64,000 nt of DNA, from positions 18,501 to 82,500 of the forward strand of contig JAVKPL010014531.1 of assembly GCA_032173675.1 (NCBI GenBank), in the 5' to 3' direction. The position numbers were made by a program, and so were the translations under genes. The notes under the pieces were generated by a model, which worked only from the letters and a program-made list of their open reading frames with translations, was not told the origin of the DNA and made no database searches. This DNA is from Gastrolobium villosum (taxonomy: Eukaryota; Streptophyta; Magnoliopsida; Fabales; Fabaceae). Shown here in pieces: positions 1-12,000 of the stretch (the first letter of the stretch is position 1; each line of letters opens with the position of its first letter).

Positions 1-2640
1 ACCCAAAACAAGAATTGGAATGACTGATGTTCCATTATATCTCCCTCCCAATAATAAGTTTTGTTCGTTCCTTAGCAGGAACAAAGTTTTGGGGTGGTCT
101 GCGCAAACCATCTTTACCGAACATTAGTTCAAAACGACTAATGTTTCACCCTCTTTCTTATTAAAAAAACTTTTATTAATTTTCTCTTATTTAAAACATT
201 CTTGCAGATCACAGTGAGACGTCTTTCCAGAGCACTATTTGAGACGACTTACAAAGGCTAAGACAGACAACTGCCACAATAGAAGAGTCATTCTGAAACA
301 CTACATGAAATGACCTACCAAAGACAATAGTGGCATCATAGCAAGGACAAATGGCACAAATGCTGACTCACCTTAAATGATGGTCCTTTATCTCTCTCTT
401 TAGTAAATGCATTGCAGGCTTCTTAAATGCAAACTGGGAACATGTGCTGAGACGGCTGAAAGGACATAAGAAATTGTTTGTTATTAACCGTCCACCTTCT
501 ATAATTACGATTAACTTCTTCTATTTAACCTTCTAATCTTTTCGCTCACAAATTCTTTACTCCTAAGCACCCTTATATGCCATAGCTTCTAACACAAAGC
601 AACAAACTCTTAACTTCAGTTCTCCAGGTCGAAAAGTTCTCACCTTTTTTTCATGAACACAAAGGAAACCATAGGTTTAGAAATCATTTTTCAACCGATT
701 AAAATAGCATCAATTACCTTGAATAGCTTCCTTTTGATGATCAAAGTCTTTTCCAACATAAAAATGAAGCAAAAGCTCATCCAAACTCACAAGGGCAGCA
801 GGTTGTTTGAAACTTTTGGAGAAGATATCTCACTCAAAATAAAACCACAAGGTGTATAGTTTAAGGGGTTTTGATCACAAACTCAATAGCTATCTTTTTC
901 ATGTTAAAAGTTTAGTGAAATAATGGCTACAAAGCAAAGCTCTCTTAAGTTCTTTCTCCCTTGATACTCATGGCCATAGAAGAAGAAAGAAGATAGGAAA
1001 GTGGCATGAAAATGAAAGGAAGAAAAGAAGTGAACAACTTGTACATTTGTAATGACTCAATACTTAAGTTTTCTTAATTTCTTGACTTTTATCACTTGAG
1101 ATATTTATCAAATCTTTAAGTTAACTATCAAATGAAGACAACACACATGTACCACAAGAGACATCAGCATGGGATGGGGCAAGTAGAGCACACAACCGAC
1201 TTGGCTTGGAAAAATAACACAAAGCCACCATTTTTGACTTTTTCAAATGCTTAAAGTAACTTAATTCTTATTGATTTTTACTTTACACATCACACTCTTG
1301 AATTTTTGACCAACATACACACACAAGGAAGAATTATACATATGTCGTGGCAAAGAAAGCAAGACAATTCACTTTGACCAAGAATTTAGCTTAGTTGTAA
1401 AGTTTAAGCTTATTTTAACCTAGTTTGACATTTAATTTCCTTAATTTTTGACTTAATTCTTTAAATTATTTTACACATCATCTAATTAAATTAATCATAC
1501 TTTAAGTACCTAAAATTCACTAGACAATTTAACTAGATTAACAAAATTCAGTTCAGACCTAATTTGTCAAATTATCAAAATATCTCTATCATCACGAAAT
1601 TGACAACATAACTTATACTCTTATTAGGTCCTAATTGATTTGTTAGGCATGAATATCCTTCCATTCCTTATCATAATAATTTCATGATTTAATTATCAGA
1701 ATTTTCTTAACAGTCACTAAATACACACACTATCTCACTTTTAGCTTTTATTTAACACATTGAGAATGAGACTTGTTATATTTTAACTGAATCTATAGTT
1801 TATATATTTGTTGACGGTAAAATCATTTTACCCCTCAAAGTTTAAACTCTCAATATTTTAATCGTAAAATGATACATCCCAATAGTTTTATCCCAAAGTT
1901 TAAAATCTCAAAATTTTACTCTTTTCAAACAATAAAATGTGTATTTTACTCTCTACGTCAAATATGAATGTTTATTAAACATTTTTTTGTTAGAAACATG
2001 CCATATCTAAGTACAGCTTTATATGACCAAAAGAATTATTTGATCTTAATCATCTGAATTGACGCACTATGTAGATGGGTTTTTTCTATAATAGTTTATC
2101 ATTACATGCACTGCATTAGTTTTGGTATATTATCTATAATTGGATTTAATGCTTACTGTACTTATCTTGAAATTATAATGAAGATACTATACTAAATTAC
2201 ACCAGAGTGATTGCTTCTAGTCATATAAAAACTTATTTTGAGCCCCTAATAAAAAACACTATCCCTATTTTTGTTTCTTAAAAATAAAAAAAGTTAACTT
2301 TTGATTCTCTACAATTTTAGTCCTTTCAAGATATGATCCCTAAAAAATTCAATGAAAACCCAATTTAACCCTAAAAATTGACTAATATGAGTATTTTTTT
2401 TTTTTTTTTGTAAGGGACAAAAGTAAAAACCGTATTTTTTATTTGAGACCCAAAAGAAATTTTACTCTAAATTTGCATAGTTTGCATATTTAACCAAAAT
2501 TACTAATATTGTGATCAACCAATTTCTCTCTTTATTTTGTGGTGTATACTAACAATTCATTGTCTATGGAACTATAAGATATATAAGAATAATGTGCTGA
2601 AAGAAACTAATAAATTACAAGCTTATAAATAGCTCAATTC
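1..2640. other. Downstream intergenic DNA, no gene seen
   Basis: Very AT-rich. A short imperfect direct repeat built on CCCAAAGTTTAAA lies at about 1840-1930. The stretch at about 2236-2470 is of the 'gagcccctaa / tagtccctacaa' kind often seen in degraded Mutator-like or MITE sequence, but I could not define termini or a target duplication. Confidence 0.3.
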
Positions 2641-2649
2641 GCATATAGG

Positions 2650-2876
2650 CGAAAATTGCTGCATTAAAAAACTAGGTACAAACAAACTTACAATTCGCTG
2701 CGGCACTATACTTGACCCACTTAAAATCCTACTGCAAAATTATGCATGTCTATCGTATAAATAACTGTAAAGCCTTCCCACTCAAAGATGTTTCCACAAA
2801 TCCTTGAACTTTCCAACATGGAAAATCCTTATAATAATCCTACTTTAACTAAAATTCATAATGGTAGCTTGAAACC
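2650..2876 (-). other. Probable 3' UTR of the host gene
   Basis: AT-rich sequence directly after the TGA with no mobile-element signature. I see no canonical AATAAA signal on the minus strand, so the cleavage site cannot be placed. Confidence 0.4.
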
Positions 2877-3048
2877 TCAATTAATCTTTGGTTTTGGTCG
2901 CCTTGGCCTCATTACCATATAAAGGCACCCTAGAACAATCAAGAAAGCAGGAATTGTTGTCATATCAAAGACCATATGTATTTTTCTCTCTCTTGTGCAG
3001 TTAATTGGATGGAGAAGGGCAAGAGTCGCATTAACTTGGTCAACAAAC
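2877..3048 (-). CDS. Exon 25 (residues 890-946): membrane span, tail and stop
   Basis: Encodes FVDQVNATLALLHPINCTRE (sequons N896 and N906), the hydrophobic span IPAFLIVLGCLYMVM and the basic tail RPRRPKPKIN before TGA. Acceptor TTGCAG. The tail places lysines at -5 and -3 from the C-terminus. Confidence 0.95.
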
Positions 3049-6000
3049 CTGCAAGAGGGAATCAAGTTTTCAGGAAAATTGAAATCGAAATTGCTTTTTG
3101 TAAAGAACCAATTCAACCCAAAAACTTAAGCTAGTGGGTGAGGGCTTTTTAATGGTTTTATATATTTCAACACGCCCCCTCACACGAGAGCCCACTGGGT
3201 TTGAAGGGTGGACAATGCACAGGCCCACCTACCTCTGCGAACAAAGAAATTCCACTTGAAAGAAAGTGGGGGACGACGATAATCGAACCCGGGACACGAG
3301 GCTTTGATACCATGTAAAGAACCAATCCAACCCAAAAACATAAGTTAGTGGATGAGGGCTTTTTAAGTTAGTGTGAACACTTTTGAACATCAATAAAGGA
3401 GAATGGAAAGTAGCTATACTGTCCAATTCTATTTTATAACTAGAGGTTTGCATTCATCATTTAACATGACACAAAATTTTTTCTACACACACAACATTTT
3501 GTGGGACACACACTTTTTGAAGCAAAAAAAAAAAAAACAAACTAAGGCACACAAAACGAATCTCTATAACATTACATAATCACTTTTCCTACAACATAAC
3601 TGTTATAAAAACCATATAATTATGTTTCCTCTGTAAAAATGCATATTTTAGAATAGTTTCTAGTGCCTAACCTTTTGGATGCATCCTCCACGGTGTTTAG
3701 TAGCCTCAGTGCGTCAAGATAACGCAATTCTCCGGTGACAGTTGATACCTGAAAATACAACATTCATAACTCATTCATTGCATCAACTATTTAAGAATAA
3801 GATTATAAATTTAATAGAAGCCATTAATAACAAGTACTTACCCTTCTCCAAAGACTAACAACATAATTGTACTTGTTTACAATTTCATGCTCCTGGGACC
3901 GGAAGATCATGAAAGTTTTTTCAGCTTTATTTTGTTAAGAATTCACAGACAAATCATCTTATATCACAAGAAAAACAAGGGCACTACTACATTCCCAAGA
4001 AGAAAATGGTAGCCTTGGGTTGCCATTATTTAATTCAATAACAATCAAGACACATGGCACATTGAGTATATAAATTACTCATTTAATTTTTCAAGATACA
4101 TAATATATTTTTCCCTCCTAATGATTGGGGTATTTATGCGTTGACAAGTGCTCTCCCATACTGGTCCGCATGTCAGAGTGACACAATTTGCAATTCTGTC
4201 GTTCATGCCAACTTACCATGACAGTGAGCAACCACACAAATTACTTGCTAATAAACCAGTCAATCAAAAAGATTAAGCTATTATGCAAAGGAAAATGCTA
4301 CACAACCAGAATAAATTGGAATACTTATTAATTCTTCGATGAATGAATAGTCCCTACCACTCGGTCTTATCCATCAACCCTACCACTCAGTCTTATCCAA
4401 CAACCACTTTGCGGAGTCAAGAGAGAGTAGCAATGGTTGAACCCATAACCACTTGGTCACGTATCATGTTTGAAAATTAACCAATCATCCTATTGTAACT
4501 TTGATCAATGCCCTAATGCAAGAAAAACATTATTCAGATAAAGACCTAACATTACCCCTTAAAATAAATCCATTTTTCAACAAGTTTATACAAATCTGTG
4601 AGATCTTACTGCCGTCATGATTTTGTGTGTTAATGTTGATAATTGAATATCTCTTTAAAGAGGAAAGATAAGAGATTAAAAAAATAGAGGATAAGGCACA
4701 TTTCAAGAATGATCTCATTGAAACTCTCAGAACATGGTAAATTCTCTATCATTATATGGCTGTAATACTACACAGCAAGGATACTAGTTCGCTCCATTAG
4801 TAGAAGGTGAATGGCTGAATTAACCAGTTGTATTGATTCTTGAAGAGTAGTGATAACATAACTCCGAGCAATTGAATCAGACTGGAACTGTGAAATGTGC
4901 CAACCTTGTGATGTAAGGGAGAAAGGGTTGCATCCTACTGACCATATCCAGTCCTGTCATGTTCCGAAATAAATCTCAAGACACAGTGGTTCAACTACAC
5001 TAGATAATGGAGTTACACTTAGCATATATTATTGACTATTCCAGGAACCTGGGCACACAGTATGCAAGCATGCTAGTCCCTAAATGAATATGTACATAGC
5101 TGATTAAGGCATCAAGCAACTGCTTCCAGAATAAATTGAAATAGTGGTTCAACTTCCTACGGATCCATTGATTGTTTTATTTTTTATTTTTTTGTCTCTG
5201 TATGTGTGTGCGGTGAGGTGAGTTTTTTTGTTGTTCGCGCCGGGGGTGTTGTGTGTTGAGGAACATCCCCCGATTAACAACTATCAAGATCCAACTCTTC
5301 CAAAAGTATAAGTTGTTAAGTAAAAACACATGAATGTTTTTATATTATATTTCTACCACCCCCTCATGCAATGCATAGTCAACCTACCTTGTGCTTAAAT
5401 TCAACTTTTTATTGAAAGATTGGGGGTGGCAAGAATCGAACTTTAAACTACTTGTTTATAGAGGCTCTAATAATATGTCATGAACCAATTCTCCCAAAAA
5501 TTTAAGCCATTAGATAAAAACATATGAATGTTTTTATATTATATCACTAACACCCCCTCTCATACAATAGCCCTTTGGGCTTGAAGCATGAATAATATAC
5601 AGGATACAATAGCCCTTTGTGCTTGAAGCATGAATAATGTATAGGCACACCTACATTATGCTGAAACTCAACTTTCCAGTATAAAATTGGGGACGACAAG
5701 AATCTAACTCTAGACTACTTGATCTTAGAGGCTCTTGATATCATAGATGCTTTTACATCATATCTCTAAAAAAATAAAATCAAAGAATGTTTGCATTTTA
5801 AAGAACTTAGTTATGCCTAAAGCAGAGCCATGTATGCCTGAATGAAAGATATCTGATTGAATTTGACTTAAAACACTATATGTGTATCATAGAAATGGAT
5901 TAGACATAAAGTGTACCTCAATTGCAGTCCCGTGGGCTTGACTATAAACAAGATGAAGTGGAAGCAAACCCGCAAGATGCTCAGCAGTAGCAGCCACTGC

Positions 6001-9000
6001 AGCTTTTATAGGCTGCCTTTATTGTCCATATAAAGGATGAAATCATGGAAGAATTGATAAGTGGCCTTTTGTTCAATAAATTAAATTCTTATCATTAATG
6101 ATAAATAAAATGGATCAATTATTGAGGAACATCCTCAGTCAAATTATCTCTTGAATAATATTGTAACATAATATGATTCGAGACAATATAAATTTCTCCC
6201 AGAAGTTCAATTCTCTCCCCTTCCCTTGTCAAATAAATAAAATAGTACACTTTGAAAAAAATTGAAAGTGTAAGGCCTATGATAAAGATTGTATTGAATC
6301 AATTATCCCAAAAGCTTAAGCTATTAGGCAAAGATACATGAATGATTTTATGTTACATTTCTAACATAGCCTTTTGGACTTGAAGCATGGACAATGTATA
6401 GGTCCTCCAAAATTGTGTTGAAATTTAACATTTTATTAGAAGGATGGAAGTGGCGTTGATCAAACTCTAGACCCCCAGGCCATAGATGCTTTTATACCAT
6501 ATCATGAATCAATTATCCCAAAAGTTTAAATTTTAAAATGAATGAAGATCATTGCTGATTCTAGTAAAATATCAAATTCAATTAGGAGTAATTGTGAATT
6601 GATTTAGGAATTATTGTAACATATAACTTTTTAGGATCCCAGTTCTTTCCTTATTTAGCTAAGCTGTTTATTTTCTGTAATAATATACATAGATCCTATC
6701 CTGATTTTGGGTACCAGGTTTGGGTCCTAAAATCATGGGTAAATATCCTCAAGACTTGTATGTGTTGTAGCTTCCTATTGCAATGGAAATCATAAAATTC
6801 CATCCTTTGATCCTTTAGTGAAGATAAATGCATGGTTTTATATTACATTTTTAACAAAGATGATTACTATCCCTTAACATAATCTTTTGGCTCCATGATA
6901 AAAAAATATTCCCCAAGAGCTGATTCAATAATAATGGCTTTGCAACTTGCAAGCTTGATGAATAAGCCAATTAAAAACTGAAGGTATGTTTCTGAGTCTA
7001 ACCTCAAGTTCAGTAGAAGTGAGTGCCCATTACAATGAAGATGGCTTTCCCAAGAAGAGGGTTCTGACTGAACGACAATAATCATGTCAGACAGCGCCTT
7101 TGCCTGAAAATGTTTGTCCAGCAATAGTGGTTCACTGTATATGAACCAAAAGACTGGAACCTCTAGCATGGACCTAGAATGTGCATGCCTACCTGCATTG
7201 TTCACAAGGATTATTATCTTAGTAAATTCCAAAAATTTCAAGCAACAAAAGTGGAAACTTCTTCTCAAAACACACGGAAAAAGAACTCATGTCATCAAAC
7301 TATATTCCACAACAATTGGGAGTTCCAACATGCTAAATGGGGGAAATCCTTGTTTATCCTTAACACTGCACACCTATAAAATATGCTATGTATGTTGTTA
7401 TGCCCCAAACACTAAAAATCAATCGCCAAGAAATGTTCAATAGTAGCTGCACAAACCCACAACTCCCAATTCATTAGAAATAGCCCACATTACACACTTT
7501 GGGTCACTTGGCAATGCAAACACGAGTGAACTTGAATCTCCATGCGATAAAGACAGAGAGAAAAAAATATCTTAAGAAAGAATTTTAAATTATAACAATG
7601 TATTTACTAAATCAAGAAATTACAAACACTAATTCAAGATAAAATGCAGAAATTAAACACCAAAAGACCTCACTCACTCTAAAGCCAAATACCTAGGCCA
7701 AAGAGATCCCAAGAGATCCTTTCCAAGACTCCACTCCAATATTCTGAATACATGAATAATTCCTCACAGTCCCACACCCCCTCCTTATATCCTATTATTT
7801 AGGAATATTCTAGACTAATTTCCCTAACAAACTAGCTAACTAACTAATTTTGCATTGCTAAACTTGGGCCCACTAATCCTAGCCCATCAATACTCCCCAT
7901 TCAAAATTCACCCTGTCCTCAAGGTGAGGAAGATGATAGGGGATGTAATTGAACATCCACCAGGGTCCCATTGCTTGAAGCGTGTAGACCAAGTTATGAT
8001 TGAAATAAAAGAAGCGCTGCTGCTGAATTCCCTTGCCCCTGTTTTGGTGTTTTGTGTGTTGCCACTTGGGTCATGGGTTAGTCCTTGCAGCCCACTCTCT
8101 TGAAAGAGCGATCCAGAGGTATTGGGCTTACTTTGGTTCAGATTAGGCCCAATATTTGTTCTCCCATTTAGCTTATTATTTGATTCCCCTCCAGCTATTA
8201 ATATCAGCTTAAAAGAATTGGACCCATTCCTTTCATTAGCCTGAATTTGGGCTCCCACCGAATTGGGCCCCCTTTGATTAGTTCCCCACCCATTTCGCAA
8301 CTTATTGCTGGAAGCATTGGGCCTAGTCCATATGTTGTATTGATGGGCCAAAGCTGGGCATGAATGGTGCCCCACCCCACCTCCAATTGACCTAGAACAG
8401 ATCTGACCCCCTCCAAACCTTTCTCCTTCTTCTACGCTCTTTATTTGTGACTGCTGCCTGCCATGGCTGAACTGCTGCCTGCCATGGCTGAACGACTCTT
8501 TCTTTTTTTTGTGGAGATCCGCGTTTGATAGCTTAATAACCTGATCTTCATCGCTACCTTTTTCGTCTCCCTCAATTTCCTCCATCTTTGGGTCAGAATT
8601 TGAATCACAGCCTTCTTGTTTATTTTCTTCAACCACTGTTCTTGCTTCTTCTTCTTCTTTTTTGTCTTCTGCTTTGCTGATTTTCTTTTCTTCATATCTT
8701 TCTTCTTTATGCTCAATCTTTTTTTTGATTCCTCTTATTTCGATTTTGTCCGTCTTTTTTTTCTGTAGCTCTTTTTTTTGTAGCGCTGTCATAGTGTCTT
8801 TGCTGATTTTTGTTTCTTTTTCTACTGCCTTTGCTGCATCATCTTCTTCCTCTGCACTTTTATTTTTTTTTTCTTTTGCTTCTTCTGAATTTCGATCCTC
8901 TGCTTTCTTTGATTCTTCTTTGATTAGTTCCTTTGCTACTTTATCACCATCAATTGTTGGATCTGATTCTCCATCATCTACCAATATAATTTCAGGTAAA

Positions 9001-12000
9001 TATTTCTCTATGAACGCCTTCTCAAACTTCTTCAAGTTTGCAGTAAGATTCAACCACTTCCAACCTTGATACCAGTTGTATGCACTCCCTCTTAGCCCTC
9101 TCACCGTTTCCCTATATTTTTGATCTTCATTGATTCCTTCAATCTGGAAATATTGTTCCAAATCGATCAGCCATCCCCAAGCATCATCTCCTTCTTCTCC
9201 AAAGAATTTTGGAACAGCAGTAAATCTGAATTTGATCATTTTTTTTTTTTTGAAGATCTGTTCTTCGATTCCTTTTTTTTTTCTTTCAGATCATCGATTT
9301 TTTTTTGTTTTTTTTTGGATCACAAACACTCCCAGAATTGTAGTGCTTTGATACCAAATGATGGAACCCAGAAAATTATAAGAATGTATTTACTAAATCA
9401 AGAAATTACAAACACTAATTCAAGATAAAATGCAGAAATTAAACACCAAAAGACCTCACTCACTCTAAAGCCAAATACCTAGGCCAAAGAGATCCCAAGA
9501 GATCCTTTCCAAGACTCCACTCCAATATTCTGAATACATGAATAATTCCTCACACTCCCACACCCCCTCCTTATATCCTATTATTTAGGAATATTCTAGA
9601 CTAATTTCCCTAACAAACTAGCTAACTAACTAATTTTGCATTGCTAAACTTGGGCCCACTAATCCTAGCCCATCAGAATTTTAAATGGTCACTTGACAAT
9701 GCAAACAACCACTCCCAATTAAACACCAACTAGCGAGGGTAGTGATGAGGACAATTCTTGTACGTAACCTTATCCTTGCATATTTGCAAAAAGGTTGTTT
9801 TCAGGTCAGAGCATTCATCACCAATAAGGCCTTCTCGCTCCATAATGCCACACTTGCTTTTCAGCAACTAGGGGCATAACGCCAAACTTCATCTAGGCTG
9901 TGTACAAAGCTCACCCTAACATCATCTGCAATTCTCTAATCCAATAATGTAACGGAATGCTTGTTGATCATTAGTCTTATTCAGCTCGTGGGTAATCATG
10001 TGGTGGAGGACATTAAAAGAGGAAGGGGGAAACTTTCATAAAGCTTATGGCTGTGTCAATTAGGGTTTCCTTGATAAGGTTCTTGATAGGATTGCATGTT
10101 GTCTCTCCATATCTACCTACTTAGTTATTGTTAACGGGGAATCTATGGCTTGGTTTTTAGGACAGAAAAGGGTTAGGCAGGGAGACCCTCTGTCTCCTTT
10201 TCGGTTTAGTCTTGTTGTTGATGCTTTGAGTATGGTGTTTTTTAGAGCTATGGAAAGTGGAGTTGTTAAAGGTATCTTTATTCCAGAAACGTCCGTAGAG
10301 ATATATAAAACCATTATTGTAGCATCACCCAATAGCTTAAGCTTTTAAATGAAAGTCTTTTTAATGGTTTATACTTTATACTATTCTCTAACATGCCCCC
10401 TCCCACGAAAGCCCATTGAGTTTGAAGGATGGACAATGCACAGGCCCACCTACCTGTGCTAAGAAGCTCCACAAGACAATTATTTATTAATTAAATGGGG
10501 GGCGGTAGAATACTCTTGAAGTGTATTTTGGGCTTAGCCCATTAGGTCTTTCAGTACTCTTTAAATAGAGTGCTCTTGTACAGATATTAAACAATTCAAT
10601 ATTATTAAATTCAAGTTGGTATCAGAACTCTCGATTCTGAGGGCTCTGCTTCCGCAAATCACCGCCACAAACCCTGTTTGCTGCCTCTTGCCGCCACAAA
10701 GCCGCCTTCAAAAAAATTTTCCGGGGACCTTTTTGGACCGTGAGGACCCCTATTTCACTTTGTTTTCACAGATTTATCATTCTACGGAGGTTTCGTTTTC
10801 ACCAGACGACCGGAACATCTCCGAAACAAGAGTACAACATTGTTTCGACGCCAAAACAGTACTATTCCGGAGACCTTTTGACTCCAACTAGCCACAAATA
10901 TGGTCACGCTCGCCGGACGACCTCACCGTGAAAAGCCCAGCCCCAAGGGACCTCACACGAGCCACCCTCCTCTCTGTGTGGGAAGCCCACGCGCTGACAG
11001 CTTCACCGGCGCGTGACGGTGGTTCTTGGCCTCGGACCACTTCTGTTCTGCTAGTCTTTTCTTGCTCTTCCTGGATATGTCCTTGTTTGTTTGATCCGAC
11101 ATCATTTAATTATTCGTTCTAGAAAAGAACACTTTTTATGATTCCGATTGTCATGATTCTCTTGTCAGTGATATGTCAGACGTTGAAGACACTCCAATCA
11201 GTCTGCCTTCAACTGGTCAGCCATCTATTACAAGTCTGATGGCTATTCTTTCTCCATCTGATCTTCCTGCTCTTCATCAGAATTAACGTCTTACTGGAAA
11301 GAATTATTTATAATGGTCCCAGGTTGTTTGTACCATTCTCAAAGGACGTCGTAAAGTTGCTCATATTGAAGGACCTGTTCCTGCCAAAATAACTCCAACA
11401 TTTGCTGATTGGGATGATGGAGAATCACTTATTATGACGTGGCTATGGAACTTTATGACTCCTGAGGTTAGTCAACATTGCATGTTCTTACCTACTGCTC
11501 TTGAGATCTGGGATGTTCTTAAGACCTATTACATTAAACAAGATGCCCGACCTGCAATGATCTGCAAAATAAGATTTTTTCTACCAAGCAAGGCTCTTTC
11601 TCTGTGAGAGAGTATTATGGCATTTTGAATGCATTGTGGACTAAGCCTGATCAATACCAAAGTTTGAAGATGGAGTGTAGCAAGGATGCAGCCACTTTGT
11701 GCCACCTTTATTGAAAGAAATCGAATTTTTGACTTTCTTAGTGGGCTTAACTCAGAATATGACCCTATTCGGGTTCAAATTCTTGGTAAGGAAAAATTAC
11801 CTCCTCTTTCTGAAGTTTTTCACACTGTCAGGGGTGAAGAAAGTCTCAGAGCTGTTATGATGGATACCAAAGTGTCCGAAAGATCTATTATGCTCTCATC
11901 TAAAGTTACTACAACTCCTTCTCATTCTGAGCCCATTGACAGGTTTGCTATGGTGTCAGCTAAGCTACCTCCAACGTCTTTTCCTCCTAAGCCTAGTAAA

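Larger units (their letters stand above)
7586..9675 (-). mobile_element. Gag-only LTR retrotransposon, intron 19
   Basis: About 2.1 kb. Right (5') LTR 9359-9675 and left (3') LTR about 7586-7889 are nearly identical over 300 bp; the left copy lacks the last ~20 bp. The minus-strand LTR begins TGATGGGC. A polypurine tract lies at 7890-7902 and a tRNA-Met primer site at 9345-9356. The interior codes only for the gag-like protein at 7908-9239, with no protease, RT or integrase. GAATTTTAAAT occurs at both edges, but the exact target duplication is unclear. Confidence 0.85.

Noticed and set aside
6013..6016. Alternative acceptor (GGCAG) for exon 21
   Set aside because: It would shift the frame; the acceptor four bases upstream keeps it and restores the family sequence.
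8662..9069. Ser/Phe-rich open frame on the plus strand
   Set aside because: It is the antisense of the Lys/Glu-rich gag region; codons of that region read backwards as Ser/Phe.
10616..11122. Open frames in GC-richer sequence after the copia primer site
   Set aside because: They lie in the untranslated leader before gag and match nothing I recognise.
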